A stretch of 9,000 bases of DNA, from contig JBAYZS010000075.1 of NCBI GenBank assembly GCA_041672395.1, forward strand, positions 1 through 9,000, written 5' to 3'. The DNA is from UBA5287 sp041672395 (GTDB lineage Bacteria > Bacteroidota > Bacteroidia > Bacteroidales > Dysgonomonadaceae). This document shows, piece by piece, positions 5,984-9,000 of the stretch (positions are counted from its first letter, which is position 1; the number at the start of each line of letters is the position of its first letter). Position numbers and translations under genes: made by a program. The notes under the pieces are model-generated. The model worked only from the letters and a program-made list of their open reading frames with translations, had not been told where the DNA came from and made no database searches.

Positions 5984-7498
5984 ATGAAAAGTAAACTATT
6001 AATTATATTATCTGCATTTATCATGCTTTTCACAGCAAGTAGTTGCAGCGATTGGCTTGATGTGAATCACGACCCAAATGCTCTTGAAGAAATTCCTGAT
6101 GCAAAAGTATTGCTGCCTGCTGCTGAAATGGGTATTGCAAACAATTTGATGGGTTGGGATTTTGGATTTGGTGGTGCTTATTGGGTTGAATATTGGACAC
6201 AGTCTTATACTGCATCTCAGTTTAAATCACTTTGTGAATATCTTCCGCAAGAATTTAATACTACTTATCAGTCGTTAATGAGAGAACCGATGACTGATTT
6301 AAAGCGAATCAAAGCAATGTCTGCAGAAGATGAAAATAAGGGATATTATTTTATTGCCGAAGCGTTATCTATCTTCACATGGCAAATTATCACCGATGTT
6401 TGGGGTGACATGCCTTATACTGAAGCGCTAAGAGGAGATGAAGGTCTTTTAAGTCCAGTGCAAGATAAAGGTGAAGATATATATGCTGACTTGATGAAGC
6501 GTGTAGATGCTTTACTTGCAACAGATTTAAGTAAGTCATATATAGATGCAAAATTTGATTACATCTATAAAGGTGATTTAACCGCATGGTATAAGTTTGC
6601 GAATGCTCTAAAGTTAAAACTGATGTTGAGAGTTTCTCAAACATCTCAATATAATAATGCAACAGTTTTAAGCTTTGTTCAAACAGCTGATTTGTTAACT
6701 TCAAGTGCAAAAATTCCGGGCACAGTTTGGAATGATGCAATGGAAGGAAAACGTCATCCAATGAGAGAATTTCAAGAGGGTGGTGCAAATTATTTTTCAA
6801 CAAATGTGATTGCATCAAAAAATTTCATTGATTATTTAAGTATAAATAATGATCCTCGTCGTGCAAAACTATTCACGGGTACAAAAGGTGCTTTTTTTGG
6901 TGATTTTGATTCCAAAGAAGATTCTGATGGAAATGGAACCACAGATGATAAAGAAACTTATGCAAAAGTTAATTTTGCTGGAAATATGGATTTAATGTTA
7001 ATGTCTGATTGGGAAGTGAATTTTTACATTTCTGAAGTCTATGCACGTGCTTCTCAACTTGAAAAAGCAAAAGATTTTTATGAAAAAGGTGTGACTGCTT
7101 CGTTAGCTCAAAACGGTATTACATCTACAGATATTATTGGTGATGAAGGTTATGCAGCATGGGTAAATGGAACTGTAGAAGAAAATATCAAGCAGATTGC
7201 AATGCAAAAATGGGTTGCAAATGCAAATTATCAGCATATTGAATCTTTTCTGGAAAGAAACAGAACAAAGTATCCTTCAGTAAATGATATTGACATTGCA
7301 GCAAATAGAACTACCGCAAATGCAGACTTTCCGGCTGGAGACTTAACAATATCTGTCAAGGGAAGAGCCTTATTAAATGGAAATCTTCCAGCATCTCCTT
7401 TATATCCCAGTTCTTATATGTTTAGAAATACAAATGCACCAGCTCAAAAAGCAAATGTAGGTGAAAAGGTATGGTGGAACGTAAAATCTGGAAAATAA
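5984..7498 (+). CDS. SusD/RagB-family nutrient-binding surface lipoprotein
   Basis: This is the 504-residue lid partner of the upstream SusC, expected to cap the barrel on the cell surface and capture ligand. Residues 1-20 are a type II signal peptide ending in TASS before the lipidated C21. The acidic CSDWLD context resembles the Bacteroidota lipoprotein surface-export signal. The opening DWLDVNHDPN is characteristic of the SusD-like_2 branch rather than of starch-type SusD. The helical TPR-like scaffold is visible as FIAEALSIFTWQIITDVWGDMPYTEAL (122-148, split over two helices), AWYKFANALKLKLMLR (201-216) and the late SEVYARASQLEKAKDFYEKGV segment (350-370). An insertion at 309-325 contains DSDGNGTTDDKE (313-324), an EF-hand-like calcium loop. 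Aromatics near 59-72 (DFGFGGAYWVEYW) are candidates for the ligand face. The gene is intact and co-transcribed with susC and the two following lipoprotein genes. Confidence 0.95.
   Translation: MKSKLLIILSAFIMLFTASSCSDWLDVNHDPNALEEIPDAKVLLPAAEMGIANNLMGWDFGFGGAYWVEYWTQSYTASQFKSLCEYLPQEFNTTYQSLMREPMTDLKRIKAMSAEDENKGYYFIAEALSIFTWQIITDVWGDMPYTEALRGDEGLLSPVQDKGEDIYADLMKRVDALLATDLSKSYIDAKFDYIYKGDLTAWYKFANALKLKLMLRVSQTSQYNNATVLSFVQTADLLTSSAKIPGTVWNDAMEGKRHPMREFQEGGANYFSTNVIASKNFIDYLSINNDPRRAKLFTGTKGAFFGDFDSKEDSDGNGTTDDKETYAKVNFAGNMDLMLMSDWEVNFYISEVYARASQLEKAKDFYEKGVTASLAQNGITSTDIIGDEGYAAWVNGTVEENIKQIAMQKWVANANYQHIESFLERNRTKYPSVNDIDIAANRTTANADFPAGDLTISVKGRALLNGNLPASPLYPSSYMFRNTNAPAQKANVGEKVWWNVKSGK
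6920..6955 (+). other. EF-hand-like calcium-binding loop within SusD
   Basis: Codons 313-324 of the SusD-like protein encode DSDGNGTTDDKE. Against the 12-position EF-hand loop, the ligands fall at positions 1 (D), 3 (D), 5 (N), 9 (D) and 12 (E), with the invariant glycine at 6. Only position 8, normally I/L/V, departs (T). The flanking helices of a true EF-hand are not evident, so it may be an isolated dockerin- or thrombospondin-like calcium loop. Confidence 0.55.
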
Positions 7499-7524
7499 AT
7501 TTAATAATTAGACAATATAACAAT

Positions 7525-8214
7525 ATGAAAAAAAATTTATTATACTTATCGATTTTACTGACCTCTCTTATTTTTTGTTCTTGTGAAAAGGAAACGGAAG
7601 GTATTTCAAGTACTATTGATATTGAATTATTTGGAGGTCAATTGATGCTAGTTGCAGTTGATGAACCGTTTGTTGATCCCGGTGTAGAAGCTAAATACAA
7701 AGGAGTTGATATCACGAATTCAATTACAAAAACAGGAACTGTAGATTATAATACAGTAGGTATTTACACAATAGATTATACATATATAAATGATGATGGA
7801 GTTGCGACAACCAGAACCAGAACGGTGATAGTTTGTGATCCTTCAATCACCACAGATATTTCCGGAGATTATTTGACTGTTACAGGTACTTACAGAAAAA
7901 CTGCTGCTGGTGCAATAGTGAATTATCCTGGTTTTAAAGTATCTATCACTAAAATCGCACCGGGATTTTTCGAAATATCTGATTTCTTAGGAGGTTATTA
8001 TGATCAACGTGCAAAATATGGAATAGCATATGCTTGTTCAGGATATGTACAATTGAATGCTGATAACACTTTATCGTTATTATCAAGTTCAATTCTTCCA
8101 TGGCAAGATACTATTGATGGAATAGGTATTGCTAAATATAATCCTACTGATGGTTCAGTAAGTTGGGCTGCAGATTATGCAGCGATGAAGTTTTATGTAG
8201 TACTTAATAAATAA
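7525..8214 (+). CDS. Lipoprotein with Ig-like domain (DUF5012 / BT_2262-like)
   Basis: This is a 229-residue accessory lipoprotein of the SusCD operon. The ATG at 7525 is chosen because it opens directly on a type II signal peptide (MKKNLLYL to FCS before C20). The longer in-frame start at 7471 would add 18 non-signal residues and overlap the SusD gene. C20 is followed by EKETEG, an acidic stretch consistent with surface export. Residues 37-104 form an Ig-like beta-sandwich of the DUF5011/Cry22-like type, with PFVDPGVEA, then VDYNTVGIYTIDYTYINDDG and TRTRTVIV. Residues 110-229 form a second beta-rich domain ending in GSVSWAADYAAMKFYVV. From memory this architecture matches the family typified by B. 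thetaiotaomicron BT2262, found in the same position after SusCD genes. It probably sits on the SusCD complex at the cell surface. No catalytic motif is visible and its exact role is unknown. Confidence 0.85.
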   Translation: MKKNLLYLSILLTSLIFCSCEKETEGISSTIDIELFGGQLMLVAVDEPFVDPGVEAKYKGVDITNSITKTGTVDYNTVGIYTIDYTYINDDGVATTRTRTVIVCDPSITTDISGDYLTVTGTYRKTAAGAIVNYPGFKVSITKIAPGFFEISDFLGGYYDQRAKYGIAYACSGYVQLNADNTLSLLSSSILPWQDTIDGIGIAKYNPTDGSVSWAADYAAMKFYVVLNK

Positions 8215-8221
8215 TTAGAAT

Positions 8222-8944
8222 ATGAAAAAAATATTTTATTTAATAGGTTTAGTCTTTACTGTTATATGTTTTTCTTCATGTCAAGAAGAACTTGAGAATT
8301 GGTATAGTGAAACAGCATCATATGATGGTAGATTTGTTGTATCAACCACTTGTGATGAATATTCAAGTGATAATTCAACAATTGCAGATGGTCTTGAATT
8401 GATGTTTTATAATTCTGCAAAAAATGTAATTAATGATATCTGGTTGGATACTGAAGTTGCAGGTTTACCTATAAAAGGCAATTTTGAAGTAACGGGAAAT
8501 TCTTCTGAATTCAAAGCAGATGAAATTGCCAAAAACGTTTCAAGTAATACCTTCTATATGTTCACTCCAACAGGTAGTTTAGCCTCATTTACCCAAGCTA
8601 ATGCAACGGGTTATTATGGTGCTCCAAAATCTGCCGGAATTTTAATTGATGGAGTTCAACTTTATTCACGAATCAGTCTTTTAGAAGGAAAAATTATTCC
8701 AAAAGCTGCAACAAGCATAGGTGGAAATACAGCTGATAGCGTATATGTAAAAACAATAATTCATAGTGATTATGTTAATATAGAGAGCTATCAAACACCT
8801 GCTACAGACTGGAAAGTACCAGGTGTTGCTGAATTTGCTTGGAGGGTAAAAAGCGGAAGCAATACTCCTGCACCAGGTGAGGATTGGGATGAACATTGGA
8901 CACTTAGTGGTTATCGCTATACAGGTATGCCTGAAGATCGTTAA
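8222..8944 (+). CDS. Lipoprotein, putative lipid-binding family (BT_2261-like)
   Basis: This 240-residue protein starts 7 bases after the previous stop, so it is almost certainly translated from the same mRNA. Residues 1-19 are a type II signal peptide (MKKIFYLIGL, ending FSS before C20), followed by the acidic QEELEN export-type context. The mature part is predicted to be mostly beta-strand, with blocks such as YDGRFVVST (34-42), GLELMFYNSA (57-66), IKGNFEV (84-90), SAGILIDGVQLYS (137-149) and the C-terminal DEHWTLSGYRYTGMPEDR (223-240). From memory, the C-terminal W-x-x-SG-x-RYTG-x-PED block and length match the Bacteroidota family labelled lipid-binding protein (Pfam Lipid_bd), including BT2261, which also ends a SusCD cassette. 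That label rests on fold and is not evidence of a lipid ligand here. It probably acts as a surface accessory subunit. The strong terminator after it marks the operon end. Confidence 0.8.
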   Translation: MKKIFYLIGLVFTVICFSSCQEELENWYSETASYDGRFVVSTTCDEYSSDNSTIADGLELMFYNSAKNVINDIWLDTEVAGLPIKGNFEVTGNSSEFKADEIAKNVSSNTFYMFTPTGSLASFTQANATGYYGAPKSAGILIDGVQLYSRISLLEGKIIPKAATSIGGNTADSVYVKTIIHSDYVNIESYQTPATDWKVPGVAEFAWRVKSGSNTPAPGEDWDEHWTLSGYRYTGMPEDR

Positions 8945-8965
8945 TTTACGATACTACAATAATTG

Positions 8966-8995
8966 AAAACCTGCTCAAACGAGCAGGTTTTTTTT
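8966..8995 (+). terminator. Rho-independent terminator closing the SusCD operon
   Basis: AAAACCTGCTC (8966-8976) pairs with GAGCAGGTTTT (8981-8991) as a perfect 11-bp stem around an AAAC loop, and the T-run spans 8988-8995. It lies 21 bases after the last stop codon. Confidence 0.95.
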
Positions 8996-9000
8996 ATTCT

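Noticed and set aside
6390..6818. 142-codon minus-strand open frame inside the SusD gene
   Set aside because: Its Leu/His/Gln-rich composition is what the reverse of SusD helix codons produces, and it has no domain or promoter. The minus-strand frames at 3649-3840, 6030-6215 and 8681-8896 are shadows for the same reason.
7471..7524. Upstream start for the Ig-like lipoprotein overlapping the SusD gene
   Set aside because: The extra 18 residues are out-of-frame SusD codons and intergenic sequence, and would bury the lipoprotein signal peptide.

Overview
The window looks like chromosomal DNA of a low-GC member of the Bacteroidota, most likely Bacteroidales. The evidence is an adjacent SusC/SusD pair, lipoproteins with acidic residues just after the lipobox cysteine, and AT-rich intergenic DNA with Bacteroidota-type promoter boxes (TAnnTTTG, with an upstream TTTG where it can be found). 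Start codons lack strong Shine-Dalgarno sequences. No species can be named from this alone.

Layout, all on the + strand. Positions 1-233 hold the C-terminal end of a MORN-like repeat protein cut by the window edge. Positions 360-719 encode a small exported protein consisting of a single carboxypeptidase-regulatory-like beta-sandwich domain, followed by a clear terminator (761-789). Positions 970-2304 encode an NADP-type glutamate dehydrogenase (gdhA). A tRNA-Arg(UCU) gene follows (2391-2464) with its own terminator (2477-2508). An AT-rich intergenic region of about 300 bp then carries a well-formed promoter (2669-2701) and, upstream of it, a repeated motif that may be an operator. The rest is one operon of four genes: SusC-like TonB-dependent transporter (2806-5961), SusD-like surface lipoprotein (5984-7498), a lipoprotein with an Ig-like domain (7525-8214) and a final lipoprotein of the putative lipid-binding family (8222-8944). 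It closes with a strong terminator (8966-8995).

Working together: SusC forms the outer-membrane barrel and SusD the hinged lid that captures ligand. The two downstream lipoproteins are probably accessory surface subunits of the same complex. The gene order and protein types resemble, from memory, the BT2264-BT2261 system of Bacteroides thetaiotaomicron, whose complex was crystallised with bound peptides. The absence of glycoside hydrolases, polysaccharide lyases, a hybrid two-component sensor or an ECF sigma/anti-sigma pair fits a peptide or other small-nutrient importer better than a classical glycan utilisation locus, but substrate cannot be read from sequence. The neighbouring gdhA links ammonia and glutamate metabolism; functional coupling to the importer is only inference, because a tRNA, a terminator and a separate promoter lie between them.

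I see no CRISPR array, insertion sequence, integrase, riboswitch or toxin gene. Most of the content belongs to known families. The points most worth a second look are the tandem motif upstream of the susC promoter and an EF-hand-like loop inside the SusD protein.
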